In this document: in pieces, positions 1 through 11,726 of the stretch
Position numbering within the stretch: position 1 is the first letter of the stretch
Layout: each line of letters starts with the position of its first letter
From: Ornithodoros turicata
Taxonomy: Eukaryota > Arthropoda > Arachnida > Ixodida > Argasidae
Assembly (NCBI RefSeq): GCF_037126465.1
Contig: NC_088202.1
Coordinates: 120,542,123 to 120,606,122, forward strand
Reading direction: 5' to 3'
DNA: 64,000 bases
Notes under the pieces: generated by a model
The model's database searches: none
Told to the model about the DNA's origin: nothing
Seen by the model: the letters and a program-made list of their open reading frames with translations, nothing else
Program-made: the position numbers and the translations under genes

Positions 1-985
1 GTTTAAAGGTTCCTGCGAATTGTGGGTCAACAGCCCGGAGGGAAGAAAGGGTCCGTACGGGCTTCTACGGCCGGAGTGAATGGCTGCTTTGTTAGAGTGT
101 GGAGGGGATTATGTGAACGTAGTGATCTAGGCTACAGACCGGTTACAGAAAAATGGAAGGTTCGTATTCGCTCCTGGGTCGTTTTGACAGATTCCAGATC
201 TGCACTGCAATGTGTGGTAACTATGGGACTTCGCGGCTTCCTGAGTACTGTGGTCATTGAAATTGTACAAGTATACAAGAAAGCAAGCACACAGGGCCCC
301 TCTATCGTCTTCCAGTGGATCCCGGGTCATGTGGACATCAGCGGAAACGAGGACTCAGATCGAACAGCCGCAGCCGCGCACCAGTACACCCGGCGTGTCC
401 CCATCATCTTGTCTCGGGGGGATCGCCGTTACCTCGTCTCAAGCCTCACTGGCCCCATGGTGCAGTTTCACGTGATGCAGCAAGGTGACATCACCACCCA
501 CTCTCTGCTTTACTCCGTTGACCTCAGCTTGTCCCTTACTCTCCCCCGTCGAATGCCGCGTTCCTTTGCCACACTCTTCCACCGCATGAGACTCAATGTG
601 GCGTTTACATGGGCCTTCAAGCACCTCCTCGATGTCGGCGCGCCCAACCTCTGTTCCACATGTGGTGTGCGTGGTAACCTCCATCACGTCCTCCTGGTCC
701 ATCACGTCCTCATGGAAACTGCTCTCCAACGCGTCGATCAACGCCAGTTCGACTTAGCCAAAATTCTCGGGCCATGGTCGGACCCCTCACATCTGATGCA
801 AGGCCTACGAGCTGTTGCTGGGTTCCTCTCCAGCACAGGACTAATGGACGAACTCCAACCGGACACCTTTCCATCATCATCACTTTCTCATCCCTTCCAC
901 AAGCGCAATGGGGCAGTGTACCGCCATAACGGCGGAGAATGACCCAGCACATCATCATCCCGTTTATGTGCGTGTGTGTGTGTGT
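1..985 (+). mobile_element. LINE 3' end with RNase H domain (5'-truncated by window edge)
   Basis: An open frame at 22-942 encodes the C-terminal part of a non-LTR retrotransposon ORF2. It reads VLTDSRSALQCV (RNase H acidic motif) and then WIPGHVDISGNEDSDRTA (the GH...GNE..D motif). A His/Cys-containing tail follows (CSTCGVRGNLHHVLL) and ends near LGPWSDPSHLMQGLRAVAGFLSSTG. RNase H at the end of ORF2 is known from the I, R1, LOA and related LINE clades. The 3' UTR is short and runs into a GT-rich tract at about 969-984. The reverse transcriptase and endonuclease would lie left of the window. A related 3' tail recurs at 26561-26650, and the end of the minus-strand LINE at 4331-4430 encodes a similar C-terminus. 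The frame is open, but without the rest of the element activity cannot be judged. Confidence 0.82.
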
Positions 986-1261
986 TCATCGCACCTTCAG
1001 CTAGCTGAACTTGATAAAGAAGAAGTTGGACAATAAAGTGAAGCCGGACATGGTCGAAGGCATTCTAGCAATCTGCTCAGGCTTGAGGCGGCACGGGAAG
1101 AGCTGCTTCGAGTATGACCTCGAAATATTTCAATTAAACTGTTGCAGCATCATTGCTTCTCATTTTCCTTTTTGCTTTTCCTGTCGCTGTTATCTATTGT
1201 ACGCTTCTCCAAAAATATAAAAGATACGAACAAGGCTACACTACAACATACAAGCTCGCTA

Positions 1262-1550
1262 ACTTAGTGATGAGGACGATCGCTTTCCACGCTTACACGG
1301 GTTCGAATCCCGACACCGGCTGTGCTGTCTGGGTGTTTTCGTTGGGTTTTCCCCAGACGGGCTGTAAGACAAATGGCGGCAGAGTTGCCTGTGAAGTCGG
1401 CACAGCTAGAGGCGCTGTCTCCCGTGCAACATGTCGCCACACCGGCTGACAGAGCGCTCGGTGATAGAGGAGCAGGAATCCACAAATTCCCTCCCACGGA
1501 AACAAAACAAACTGGCTGGAGGGACTAACAGAGCCTTGCCTAAGAGGCCC
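1262..1550 (+). repeat. tRNA-derived SINE-like fragment
   Basis: A pol III B-box-like motif GGTTCGAATCC lies at 1300-1310, followed by CGACACCGGC. Downstream is a T/C-rich segment (ctgtctgggtgttttcgttgggttttcccc) of the kind that follows the tRNA-like head in many arthropod SINEs. An A box is not clear, so the head may be truncated. The 3' boundary is uncertain. No functional tRNA cloverleaf can be drawn. Confidence 0.5.
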
Positions 1551-2890
1551 AAGTTGTGAATCTCTGCGCAGTTCGTTTTGCGCGTGGATGGCTTGCGCCG
1601 CTGCTGTGGCTGTGTAGTCAATAACAGTTCGTGATAGGGGTGGAACGAGATGGATAGGGGTGGATAGTGGTAGTGGGTGGGTCAGCTGAATGCTAGCGCA
1701 TTTCCGCCGCGTTAATTACATCGTCCTTCAGTTTTTTTTATATATATAGTTTGTGTGCTTCCAAATAACCTATGATGTTCTCTGTATTAGGTGTCTACCA
1801 AAAATTCATGTGCCATACCTTCAGTCCGCCAATGTAATGTCCCATGACCTTTGAGGCATGTTGAATAGATAAATAAAATAAACGTGACAGAGCACTCCTA
1901 GTATTTCTAATTTGCTGTAAAATTGCTCGGGGCGATATAGGGTGGCGATAGAAGCGTTTGGTGCTTGTGATGGCTACGTAGCCGTCATGCAGCTGGCTTT
2001 TTTCGTTTTATTTAGGTCCAGTGTTATGTGCATGTAATGTAGATTTGCCGCCGTACATGACTATATAGCAATGCGAAGTTTGTTGCAACTTAGTGGTGCC
2101 CCTAGGCTTCAATTTGAATTTTTATTAAAAAATCCATACATGTAAAGGCGACAAACGTTGTGTCGTAAGACTAGTAATGGCTCACGCTATCGAATAGATA
2201 AATTTTCTCAGATTTGCTCTACTACTTTATGAGCAACACGTTACCGCGTCGGGAAATACATAGCTCGGTAATTAAAGCGGCACAGTCGATAACACCCTGC
2301 ACAGACAGCATGCGGACACCGAGCATTGCCTCGCTGTATACAGGATAGAATTTGATAACAATGTGCATCGCGTGCCTTCTGTCTCTTCTACCTGGGACCC
2401 CTTCCCAGGTTCCGAATAACTTTTTAGCCGACAGAGATGCTCGGAAGCGTCTGCGAGTTTTGCTGGCCACTAAAAGCACACAATGACACTTAAAGCTGAG
2501 TGCTCAGCGGCCGCTTGGGATTGTAGGAGAAATGAAGAAAAATTAAATTGTGAACAACTAAGATACCGAAAAGAAGGGACACGCCGACACGGAAAGAGTG
2601 AAATTACCGTCGTTGTGAAATATGGTTCGAGATGAACGTATGATCGAGCGAGCTGTTTAGAATTCCCTTCAAAAGCGAACTGGAAATAGATTTATATCAC
2701 CATTAATATTTATATAGAGCTGTGTTGTTGAGGAACATGTCAGAGGCTGCAGTTAAAATGTAGTTCAATCTACCTAGAGAGTTCAAACCCGATACATAAG
2801 GCTATATACTAAGCGAAAGCTTTTCGCGTCATCAGTAACTCCTAGCGTGGTCGTATTGTGGCGGATGGAAGGTCTTTCCATGAGAATTGT
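1551..2890. other. Non-coding interval with a diverged repeat
   Basis: No convincing gene is visible. The part from about 1925 to 2230 resembles 36730-37100: both contain 'gatggctacgtag', then 'gtaatgtag.tt.cgcc.ccgtac', then 'ggctcacgctatcga'. A weaker match occurs near 59000. It is probably an old interspersed repeat. One copy lies upstream of Kunitz gene 1 and another upstream of Kunitz gene 3, so a shared duplicated 5' flank is also possible. Confidence 0.45.
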
Positions 2891-3042
2891 CCCAAGCAGC
2901 ACAATGTACTGAAAGTCGAGTGCAACAGGGGTGGACGGTATGTGTCTTATCAACGTTTGTTGTTTCACGAGTCTGTTCAAGGCCTTCCACCTACCCGTCC
3001 ACCCCTATTGCACTTGACTTTCAGTACATTGTGCTGCTTGGG
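2891..3042. repeat. 152-bp fold-back repeat (copy 1)
   Basis: Two ~48-bp arms, beginning CCCAAGCAGCACAATGTACT and ending in its reverse complement, enclose a ~55-bp loop. A second copy with the same arms and nearly the same loop is at 29195-29347. It lies 130 bp upstream of the Kunitz gene 1 start codon. The two-copy fold-back structure suggests a MITE; I could not fix a target-site duplication. Confidence 0.75.
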
Positions 3043-3174
3043 GTATTGTGCTCATAGATTTGAAGCAGGAAAGGGAAGCCCTGTTATCAGGCCACCGTAG
3101 GAAACTTTCCGTGACACTTTTCGAGTTACAGCCTACGACCGAAGACGCAAAAACGCCATTAGAACCCAAGACCA

Positions 3175-3619
3175 ATGGCTCGAGAAAGCCTTCTTTGCTT
3201 CATTCTTGTGGCAGCCGCATTCGTTTGGGGTAAGTCAGGATTATGGTTTATTGAAAGCGCAAACGGCTCCGAAAGTTATTGGCAAATTACCAAATTGGCA
3301 TCAAACCGGGGTTTCGGAGGACATACGTGAACTCTTATGAGCACGAAAAGCTTAATTTGATGTTGGTACGCGCTGTTATAATTGCACATACTTTTCTCTC
3401 CCCTTTTACGCAGGACGTGCAGGAAGCACTCTCCATAAAGGTGATAAGCCCAGCTACTGCTACTTGCCTTCAGAGTCCGGCCCGTGTTACGCATACTTCC
3501 TGAAATATCATTATTCAGCGGATGTCCGCGATTGCGTCGAGTTTGTCTACGGCGGGTGCCAAGGCAACGACAACCGGTTCGACTCCTATGAACAATGCGC
3601 ACGCCGTTGTCGCGGCTGA
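3175..3619 (+). CDS. Secreted single-Kunitz-domain protein 1 (two exons)
   Basis: Exon 1 is 3175-3229, intron 3230-3413 (GTAAGT...TTTTACGCAG, phase 1), exon 2 3414-3619 ending TGA, giving 86 residues. Residues 1-19 form a signal peptide (MARESLLCFILVAAAF...). Exon 2 encodes one complete BPTI/Kunitz domain with exact spacing C-x8-C-x15-C-x7-C-x12-C-x3-C, including the FVYGGC core. Six cysteines imply three disulfides. The residue after Cys2 (P1) is Tyr, followed by Ala, which in this family would favour chymotrypsin-like proteases or indicate a non-protease role. It is probably secreted, from salivary gland or haemolymph. The first in-frame ATG gives the signal peptide, which fixes the start. 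Kunitz genes 2 and 3 have the same plan. The specific target is unknown. Confidence 0.93.
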
Positions 3620-3807
3620 AGTCATACAGTTCACATTTCACAAAACCGCGGCTGCAGGCACTGAACAGCGTGACTGGCCGTCGGTGTTACGGCCGCGTAG
3701 ACCATCCCAAAACTTGTACTTATTGCATTAGTTATTTCTTTCGTATGCTCGTGTTACACGTAAAGAACTTGTAGCAACCACAGTGGTTCGCCAGTTTGCG
3801 TTGACCT

Positions 3808-3813
3808 AATAAA
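3808..3813 (+). terminator. Polyadenylation signal of Kunitz gene 1
   Basis: AATAAA lies 189 bp after the stop codon and is followed about 25 bp later by a GT-rich stretch (gagtgtgttgtgttg), the usual arrangement for an animal cleavage and polyadenylation site. Confidence 0.75.
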
Positions 3814-3839
3814 CTTACACCTACTCACTCAGCTGAGTG

Positions 3840-4130
3840 TGTTGTGTTGCTTTCCTCACCTTTAGTGCGTCCGACAAGCTTGGCGTTTGAAATGTACGAT
3901 TACTCAGGTCTTCATGTAGTCAAAAAACTAAAGCCGCTCGATCATTTTTCTTACAAAAGTTGCTGCTTTTTAAAGATGAACCCAATGAAGATTATGGGTT
4001 CATGGGGAAGGTTTGGGTTATTATGAAGATTGTGGGTTTAAATGAGATATCATGATAGGAAATCAATGTGATCCTTGAACGAACTTCTCCCGTGCAAGTT
4101 AGTAAGTAAATTAGTAGAATAAAGTAAACC
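3840..4130. other. Intergenic with a short shared repeat
   Basis: No gene is visible. The stretch around 4065-4100 (gtgatccttgaacgaacttctcccg) is repeated at about 29983-30007, directly before the interspersed repeat there, so this is a fragment of a dispersed repeat. Confidence 0.4.
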
Positions 4131-4330
4131 TTGGAGCTTTCAGCAACCCACCATGGGTGCTACCTGCTCCATTGCAAGAGCTGCATACAGCAATCAAAAC
4201 AAATCACAGCGGTATCCCTCACATACTCACAGGCACACAATCAATGGAACGGGAAAACAATATCGCACACTTCAGATCTACAAAATACGGTGTCAGCAGT
4301 TCACACTAAAACGGAGTTCGCACTTAATCT

Positions 4331-6398
4331 TCACAATACGGTAGTGAGACCAGTCTCACTCAAAAAGGCTACCAGCAGGCGGATTGCCTTCCGTTGATTT
4401 CGCGGCGTATCCCAAGGACCCAAGTGTATCTCACTACAGTGTCCAGAGCTTTCTGCAGGCGCTGCTGTATTTGAGGCCGCGCTTTGCCCGACGTCCAAAT
4501 GCAAACGTCGTCTGCATACAGAGAGATATAAACTATCTCCTGCCGGACAGAAGGTCACCTAACCAGGCTACCATTCGTCCCACGACGCCTCTCCACCGCG
4601 ATGCAGAAATAACGTGCGGGTGGCTTACGGTGTAAAATGCACTCTTGATGTCAATAAACACACCAACTGTAATGCGGCGGAGTGTCCGCTCGTGGTCGAT
4701 GTAGGTTGTAAGGTCTATAAGGCAGTCCATCGTACAGCGGGAGCGCCGGAATCCTGCCACGGATCCTGGCAGACTGCAGTGTGACTCGAGCCACCACGTC
4801 AGACGACGAAGAATCATGCGTTCTATGACTTTGCATATGCAACTGCTTAGGCTGACTGGTCTGAAGGATGTCATATCCTTGGGAGATTTCCCTGGTTTCA
4901 GCAGCGGAATGACAATCGCCTCCTTCCACAATTCGGGAACCTTCCCTGAGCACCATGAGTTATTGAGGAGTGACAACAAGTAACGCATACCTTCCTGGCT
5001 CAGGTTCCTTAGCATGGTGTAGGAAATGGAGTCGGGTCCCGCCGAAGTGCGATTTTTCGAGCGGCGAAGGGCGGATCGTAACTCCATCATGCTGAATTCC
5101 CGATCGAGCACGGAGCTAGTAGAATATATCGTGGCTTCATGAGCTCGTTGTAGTTCAGCAAGGATGGTTGCATGATGCGGCTGAAGAGACGCTTCAGAAG
5201 GCCGCATTATGTACTGGCAGAACTCGTCAGCCAGCTCGATTTCCGATGCACCGCTGTTCATGGCCAATATCTTGAACGGAGCTCTATGTGTTGGCTGGGA
5301 TTGGAGCCCTCGACCGACTTTCCATATACGAGTGGTAGGTGTGAACGGTGTGAGGGTGTCACAGAATTTCCGCCACCGCCTGCGATCTAATTGGATCAGG
5401 CTTCGTCTTGCGACTGCATGTGTTCTGCGAGCATCCAGTATATCCTCGAGTAGGCTTGAGCGTCGCGCCTTTCTCTCGGCTCGTCTTCTGAGCTCGCGAA
5501 GTCGTTGAAACTCTGGATCCACTGTACGATGGCCCTGCGGAACGGCAGCTGTCGTTGTGGATCGGTCATAACAGCTGCGGACAGACTGAGCAAAGGTCTC
5601 AGCATTCGACGCTGATGTAGGTATATCCTTAATTAGCGAACTCCTTCCAGTTTGTAAGAGAAAGATACTTTCTCGGCCTCTGAGCGCTAGTCCTTAGTCC
5701 AGAGTGTGATATTAGTGTGGGAAGGTGGTCGCTCCCTCTCGTCTCCACGTCCACTGACCATGTAAGATCATTCAGAATGTCTGGAGAGCAAATCGTTAGA
5801 TCCAGGCAGGAGCTTGAGGAATTACAAATGAAAGTTGGTGACCCGTCGTTGAGTATGCACAGCTCTAGATCTTCGATGACGTTAGACAGCATTCTGCCCC
5901 TGCTGTCAGTTCTGGCGCTACCCCATATGATGTTATGCGCATTGAACTCGCCGCATACTATGAAAGGTGCAGAAAGTCCGGAGAATATCTCTAGCAGCAT
6001 GCGTTCAGGAATTGTGGTGGCCGGAGGTAAGTAAACGCTGACAATAGTCACTGTCATAGTGCTGCTGAACCGCACCTTGCACTGCACAAACTCACAAGTG
6101 TCCGTTTGTGAATTCCGGATGAGTGTCGCAGGAAGACCTTGCCTCACACAGAGCATGGCGCGGGTCAGGCCTGCAGGCCGATGGGAATTGTATGTAACGT
6201 AGCGTGAAACACGAAAAGCTGCCGGTACTTTTTCATTATCACTTCTTCATTTATTGTTGTTGCCGGTACTTTTGCTTCACTGATTACTAGAACTGGAAAC
6301 AGGTACCTGTACAGGAGGTCACGTAGGTCACTCATCTTGCAGCACAGGCCCCTAGCGTTCCATTGCACAATCGTAGTCGATGTGTACAGCTTATCCAT
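4331..6398 (-). pseudogene. LINE ORF2 (endonuclease-reverse transcriptase), broken
   Basis: Frame 6398-6165 holds the endonuclease start (IVQWNARGL...VISEAKVP). Frame 6156-5629 holds its middle and end (VSVYLPP, FNAHNIIWGS, NDGSPTF, SSSCLDLTI, SDHLP). Frame 5522-4533 is the RT N-terminal half (FRPVSLSSCICKVIERMI, VAGFRRSRCTMDCLIDL, FIDIKSAFYTVSH). The RT stops before the YXDD box. Frame 4558-4331 then gives LGPWDTPRNQRKAIRLLVAF, matching the LINE C-terminal tail, so an internal deletion joins RT to the tail. At least three frameshifts make it a dead copy. Confidence 0.85.
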
Positions 6399-6714
6399 GA
6401 TGATACGCTGAGTTCCCGAAGGAAGTAGAGTTCTTCAATACAGACTCCATGGCCAGAAACGCATGTACCTCAGGAAGTCCCCGGGAAGCTGGAGACGCTG
6501 CGATGATAGCACGGAGAGCAATGAAGAACATGTTGCACAAGAGGTGCAGGAAGTTTCCTTGCGAGTCATAGCTTTGCGGGAGTGCCACAGGAGTTGAAGA
6601 CTCTGAGTAAGGCCTACGGGACTGGTAGAGCTTAGCCGTGTTCCTTGGGATACGTATAGGACGCGATGGCGTAGCAGTTGTCGTGGGAGGTTCAGCTGAG
6701 GCCGAGGGCCCGGT

Positions 6715-7748
6715 CTATTCTGAGGATCTAGGTTCATTTCGCGTTTCTCTGCCGGTTTTTCCGACATGAGCATACATTGGCCGGGAACGATTCCTTGTGT
6801 TCTGACGCGTTTGTTGTTCCCCTGTGACAATCGCGGCGGAAGCAGTGGATGGTGTAGACTGAGCAGCCAGGGCTGGTGGCGGACGCACCATGTCCTCGTT
6901 AAATGGAGGAGCGTCACGACTCGGTGGTTTGCCCTCCAGTACTTGGTACGTTCGGTTGCTTGCAGCGGTCCGCTTCACCTCACAATGTGCAAACGATGCC
7001 GCGTGGGACCCACCGCAGTTTGCGCACTTTGGCTCCCTCCTAGCTGTGCAGTCCTTACAGGAATGAGGCCCCGAGCATATACTGCAGTGCAAGTTACCTC
7101 TGCAATTCTTCGTTATATGTCCAAAGCGTTGGCACTTGTAGCACCGCGGTGGACCCTCGATATACTCTTGTACGGCAAAACATGCGAATCCTAGGTTTAC
7201 AGGCGAGGGGAGAGGGACGTCTGCACGGAATGTTAGCAGTAACTCATGGCTGACCGTTCCGTCCTCGGATGGACAAAAGGCCTTCTGTCGCTTGACAGAG
7301 ATCACATCGTAGTCTTGTAAGTACTCCTGAAGCGCTGACTCTTCGTAGAACAGCGGCACTCTTTTTATTTTCCCTTGATTCTTAGCGTATGACTGTGGAA
7401 TGACCGGCTGCACTGGAATCCCGGCCAGGGAACGCCACGATAACAGGTTAGTGGCAGCTGCGAGGGATGGCAAAGTCATCGCTACACTACCATCTTTGTA
7501 AAACGGTGAGATAGGACCTTTTCTTGAGCCTTTGAAACTATCTCCTGGGCTTCTTTGGTGGGGTTCGCCGACCAAAGTGGCTTATCAGCGGACTCCGGAC
7601 GGAACAGCACCGGTATGCCGCACGTTCTATTTTCCTTGTAACATACCATGGTGAATGGGGTCTCGTCCCCATCGTGCTCCTCCATGGAATCATCTTGAAC
7701 ATGCTCGTACTCCACTGTTTCCGATGTGTCAAGGAATTGTTGCTCCAA
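6715..7748 (-). pseudogene. LINE ORF1 (gag-like, zinc knuckle), frameshifted
   Basis: Two overlapping frames are needed: 7748-7482 for the acidic N-terminus (MEQQFLDTSETVEYEHVQDD), then 7575-6715. The second part has three Cys/His knuckles typical of LINE ORF1: CYKCQRFGHITKNC (CX2CX4HX4C), CSICSGPHSCKDC and CANCGGSHAASFAHC (CX2CX4HX6C). The product would be a nucleic-acid-binding RNP protein. The frame change around 7500-7575 shows it is no longer intact. Identity as LINE ORF1 rests on the knuckles and on the EN-RT genes just downstream. Confidence 0.85.
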
Positions 7749-7880
7749 GTCTTCAATTGATGTGTTGTATTTTAGGACCGCATGCTAGGCATGTGTCGTC
7801 GAGTTCCCCGTTGCAGTTTTGTTTCTTGCACTTCAGCTCACTTGTAGGGGAGTAGTATAGAGATAGACTGTATAATTTTG

Positions 7881-7955
7881 GAGCGGCATAAGAACCGAGC
7901 GGCATAAGAACCGAGCGGCATAAGAAGCGAGCGGCACAAGAACCGAGCGCTATAA
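7881..7955 (+). repeat. Subterminal 16-bp tandem repeats (mirrored at about 19356-19430)
   Basis: About four and a half copies of a 16-bp unit, GAGCGGCATAAGAACC with small variants, lie 30 bp inside the terminus. The same array is present in inverse orientation inside the right terminus. Subterminal repeats often serve as transposase or integrase binding sites; that role is inferred. Confidence 0.8.
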
Positions 7956-7979
7956 CGGCATCCTTTTTCTAATCCAAGA

Positions 7980-9800
7980 TGGCCGATTCTAAGCCAACAC
8001 AATCCAGTTCTAAGCCAACACAAGCCAAATCCAGAGCCATCTGATTGGCCGCCATTAGCTCCGCCTACTTCACACGTTGATTGGCCCATGCTAAGCCTAC
8101 TGATCTTTGATTGGTTGACCGTAGCTCCTTCATGCTAATTAATTGGCTCCGCCCCCACTTCACACGCTGATTGGCTCATGCTAAGCCTTGACTGAGCATT
8201 GATTGGTTTACCGTAGCTCCACCCCTTCATGCTAATTACTTGGCTCCGCGCCCCCCCCCCGTTGATTGGCCACCGCTACTGATCGCGCGCGCGTTGATTG
8301 GTTCACCATGGCTTCGCCCCGCCCGTTTATGTTAATTACTTGACTCCGCCCCGCCCCCGGCTTCACGCTGATAGGTGCACGCCCCGGCGCGACCGCTGAT
8401 TGGTCCAGGCGCGGCGGCAGCGACCCCGCTGCGGCTTTATCTCAGATGTCCAAACTTACCCATCTCTTCATGCTGATTGGTCCATTCTAAGCCTGTCAGC
8501 GCTAATGAGCACTCTCCCAGCCCCCCCCCCCTCTGATTGGCCGCCGCCGCCGCCGCCCGCCGCTGAAACACACCGCCGGACGCCCCGCTGCGGCTCTATC
8601 TCAGATGTTCAAACTTACCCGGGCTAGGCTGTGCTCAGCGATACCGACGGCTGGCCCTGATTGGTCCACGCTAAGTCTACTGAACGGTGATTGGCTTACC
8701 TGTCGCTCCTAAGCAGCTTCAGACAAGACACACACGACAATTGTTGATTTCAACCTTTATTTGGTACAACAGCCTCCTGGTCCAGCCGTGGCTATAGGTT
8801 CAGTTGCATCAGAGAGATCATTGGTCCATAATTCTATGTGGACATCTCTCATTGCTCACTCAGCTGCCTCGGTAGATTCCAACTGTTATTGGTTCATCTG
8901 ACTGCACGTGGCCGCTCAGCCAGCTCCTTATTGGTTCTAGTTGGTCACAGCTCCCTCATAGGCTCCAACTCCGATGGGTCCATCTAACAGCAAGTGGTCA
9001 CTGCTATTGATCCATTGAACTGCAAGCCACTCATTGGTCACTCACACTCATCTCTAGACGAGATAAATTTAACTGTGGGACTTTTACCATAAGATAACTT
9101 TAGCGGGGGCTGGTATGCTCCAACTGCTATTGGCCCGTGCTAGCTGCATGCCTCCACCCTGATGCTCATCATGGTTCACAACGCGCATGCTCTGACGGCG
9201 CCGAAGAAGGTTCCCTACACATTTAATAGAAATTATGCTATTGGCCCAGCTGCGTCATAGGGCACAGCTGTGGCTGGCTCTGAATGGTCCATGCTACTTA
9301 CTTCGTGGCGCAACTCTTTAATGACTCCACCCACTTCGCATTGATTGGTCCATTTTAAGCCTACTGACTTCTAAGCCAGTCCACGCTAAGCCTACTGATC
9401 ACTCTACCAGCGCTCTGATTGCCAATTGGCCCTCGTTCTAAGTCCACTGACACCAGATGGCGCAACTCTTCACCAGCTCTGCCTACTTCATGCTGATTGG
9501 TCCATCCTAAGCCTACTGACTTCTAAGCCGAACCACTCTAAGCCTACTGAACAGTGATTGGCTAGCCCGTCGCTCCTAAACCACAATGCAGCAGCTTCAG
9601 ACAAGACACACGACAATTGTTGATTTCAACCTTTATTTGGTACAACAGCCTGTGGGTAGGTTCAGCTGCATCAGAGAGATCCCGGTCATCTCTTGCGCTC
9701 ATTGGTCACTCAGCTCCCTCGATAGACACCATATGGCTCATCTAACTGCAAGTGCTCATTGGCCCATCTGACTACAAGCCTCCCATTGGTCACTTAGGTC
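7980..9800 (+). promoter_or_regulatory. CCAAT-box array, left arm
   Basis: At least 25 copies of ATTGG (inverted CCAAT), most as TGATTGGTCC or ATTGGCC, are spaced 30-100 bp apart, often alternating with 'ctaagcctactga' or 'gctccgcc'. A ~35-bp segment (tatctcagatgt.caaacttaccc) is also directly repeated at about 8435 and 8598. CCAAT is the NF-Y binding core; density this high suggests enhancer-, origin- or matrix-like function, but that is inference. No convincing open frame spans it. Confidence 0.7.
9632..9637 (-). terminator. Outward poly(A) signal, left arm (second copy 8756-8761)
   Basis: On the minus strand 'gtaccAATAAA-type' context reads CCAAATAAAGGTTG, followed by a GT-rich stretch (gtcgtgtgtcttgtctg), a well-formed poly(A) site. 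The ~50-bp segment is duplicated, with the second copy at 8756-8761. Confidence 0.5.
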
Positions 9801-9844
9801 TAGAGCTCCCTAACAGGCTCCAACTGCTATCGGCCCATGCCTCC

Positions 9845-10450
9845 ATCCGCGGCTGCTCACTGGTTCACAATGAAACTTTTTCACAGGCTCTGCCCTACAC
9901 AGACAAGAGATGGCGCCGCTTGTCTTTGCAAAGATGGACAGCTGCCATTGCATTGGTGACTCATTTCTATCCAACTGGCTCATAGTTCTAGAGAGCCAGC
10001 GTTCTGAACAGCTTACATGCCGCCGCCTGTTCACATAGACGCAGTTGGAAATGAAAAAAAAAAAAAAACATTTTCAGGGTACACATCTCAAAACACGCTC
10101 CACACAAGTAAAGTTGGCTTCCCCCGGTTGCATGCCTGCGTTAGGTGAAGCCCGTCCCATCCGCGGCTGCTCACTGGTTCACAATGATACTTTTTCACAT
10201 GCTCTGCCCCACACATACAAGAGATGGCGTCGCTTGTCTGTGCAAAGATGGACAGCTGCCATTGCATTGGTGACTCATTTCTATCCAACTGGTTCAAGAG
10301 AGCCAGCGTTCTGAACAGCTTACATGCCGCTATTCACATAGCCACAGTTGGAAATGGGAAAAAAATTGTTTTCGGGGTACACATCTCAAAACACACTCTA
10401 CACGAGTAAGGTTGGCTTCCCCCGGTTGCATGCGTGCGTTAGGTCAAGCC
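9845..10450 (+). repeat. Tandem duplication of ~314 bp, left arm (mirror about 16860-17470)
   Basis: A block beginning 'catccgcggctgctcactgg' and running past 'gagccagcgttctgaacagc' occurs twice (about 9845 and 10158), with a partial third start near 10411 (ttggcttcccccggttgcatg). The copies differ by scattered substitutions and a poly(A) tract at 10051-10066. The open frames in it look fortuitous. Confidence 0.7.
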
Positions 10451-10879
10451 CACCCCATGAGAACAAGCTTAGGATCGTTTAGGATGTGTGTGCTTTGCAG
10501 TTCAACCTAAAAATTGTTTCAATCAAGCAGAATGGCAAATGATGCAATGGAGCGCGTTCATTCTTGAGAACGAATTTTGTGACAGAACATAAACAAAACA
10601 AAACATTTCAATGCGCAAAAAGCTCATCGTGATGGTAATCAGGGAAGCCAGCACACGTTCGAAATAAGCAAGAAGAAGCACATGATCGAGAAAACAACGA
10701 TAGTTGATGCTGTGCAGAGAAGCTGGTTTGAGGGAAAAACAGCTTGTATGATCAATAAACCCCATAGAGCTTGGGCCTGTTTTTATTTTAGACAGTGCGC
10801 ATTCAACACGCGAAATTAAATAAATCGAGCAGAATGACAATAGCATAGTGGCGCTATGTGGTGAAGCTCAAGACGCACT

Positions 10880-11680
10880 GACACTCCAACGCTTATTAAA
10901 CAATGCTATGCACGCACGTACTGAAGCTAAAAAAAACAAAAAAAACGGCAGACTCAACCCAAGCTGAGTATGAAGAAACACAATTTCACACTGCTCCCCA
11001 CAGAATACTTTGTTCAAACATAGCCGGCGTACATGACACAGCTCGCACTCCTGGAAGCACTCTTAGAAATATAAGTCCAAGGCACAACGTCGCACTATGA
11101 ACGAGTTCATCTCGAAAAAAAATGCGCGCTCACCTTCCCAGACGGGTCACGAGCACCATGCCGCAATATCTGAAACATGCGGCGCGTGGACAGCTCACGC
11201 GACTTTAGCCAGCCCGTGCAGTTTTAGACTTCAACATAACAAATTAACTAAATCAAGCACAGTGATGCTATGTCGTGACTGACGCTTATTAAACAATGCT
11301 ATGCAGTGAAGCTTCGCACGTACTCAATGTTAAAAACGGACACTCAACCCAAAACTGAGTATGAAGAAACACAATTTCAGATTGCTCTCTCCCCGAACAT
11401 CCTGTGCACCTCCGCGTTCCTTCTCTATACTGGAAGCAGCAATATTAAGATCGTCGCACTATGAACAAGTCCGGCTCATCAAAAAAAGAAAGGGCTTACC
11501 TCATCACACCGGTATTACGCACGTAGACTCTTATCGCATGGCGCGGTACAGCAGGGTAGGGAAACACGGCCGCGTGGACAGCTCACATGATTTCAGCCTG
11601 CCCGCGCACACCTCACAACATGCGCCGACACACCCAACATGTCGACCACTTACCGTGCCAGCCGCACGGAAAACTTGATA
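10880..11680 (-). repeat. Diverged ~400-bp tandem duplication, left arm (mirror about 15640-16440)
   Basis: The segment starting 'acgcttattaaacaatgctatgca' recurs at about 11283, and 'gagtatgaagaaacacaatttca' recurs at about 10968 and 11359. Read outward (minus strand here), each copy contains a consensus-like splice donor (ATGAG|GTAAGC and GGGAAG|GTGAGC), so the duplication may be of a non-coding exon and its donor. Confidence 0.55.
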
Positions 11681-11726
11681 GCCGAAACACAGGCGCGTAA
11701 CACACCCCTCTGGTTGGGACCATCTC

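Larger units (their letters stand above)
4131..7844 (-). mobile_element. Degenerate LINE with CCHC ORF1 and EN-RT ORF2
   Basis: Reading leftward from about 7844, the element shows ORF1 with zinc knuckles, an AP-endonuclease, a reverse transcriptase, and then a jump to a C-terminal tail like that of the RNase H LINE at 1-985. It is an RNase H-clade-type LINE (I/R1/LOA-like by tail similarity) broken by several frameshifts. The RT catalytic centre (YADD) and most of the RNase H are missing, so there is an internal deletion near 4533. Its 5' end is interrupted by the palindromic element at 7851-19460; the pre-insertion sequence would continue at 19467 and beyond. Confidence 0.85.

Noticed and set aside
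8400..8627. Pro-rich 75-codon frame in the palindrome arm
   Set aside because: It spans homopolymer C runs whose length differs between arms and shifts the frame (103 codons in the mirror), so it is not conserved coding sequence.
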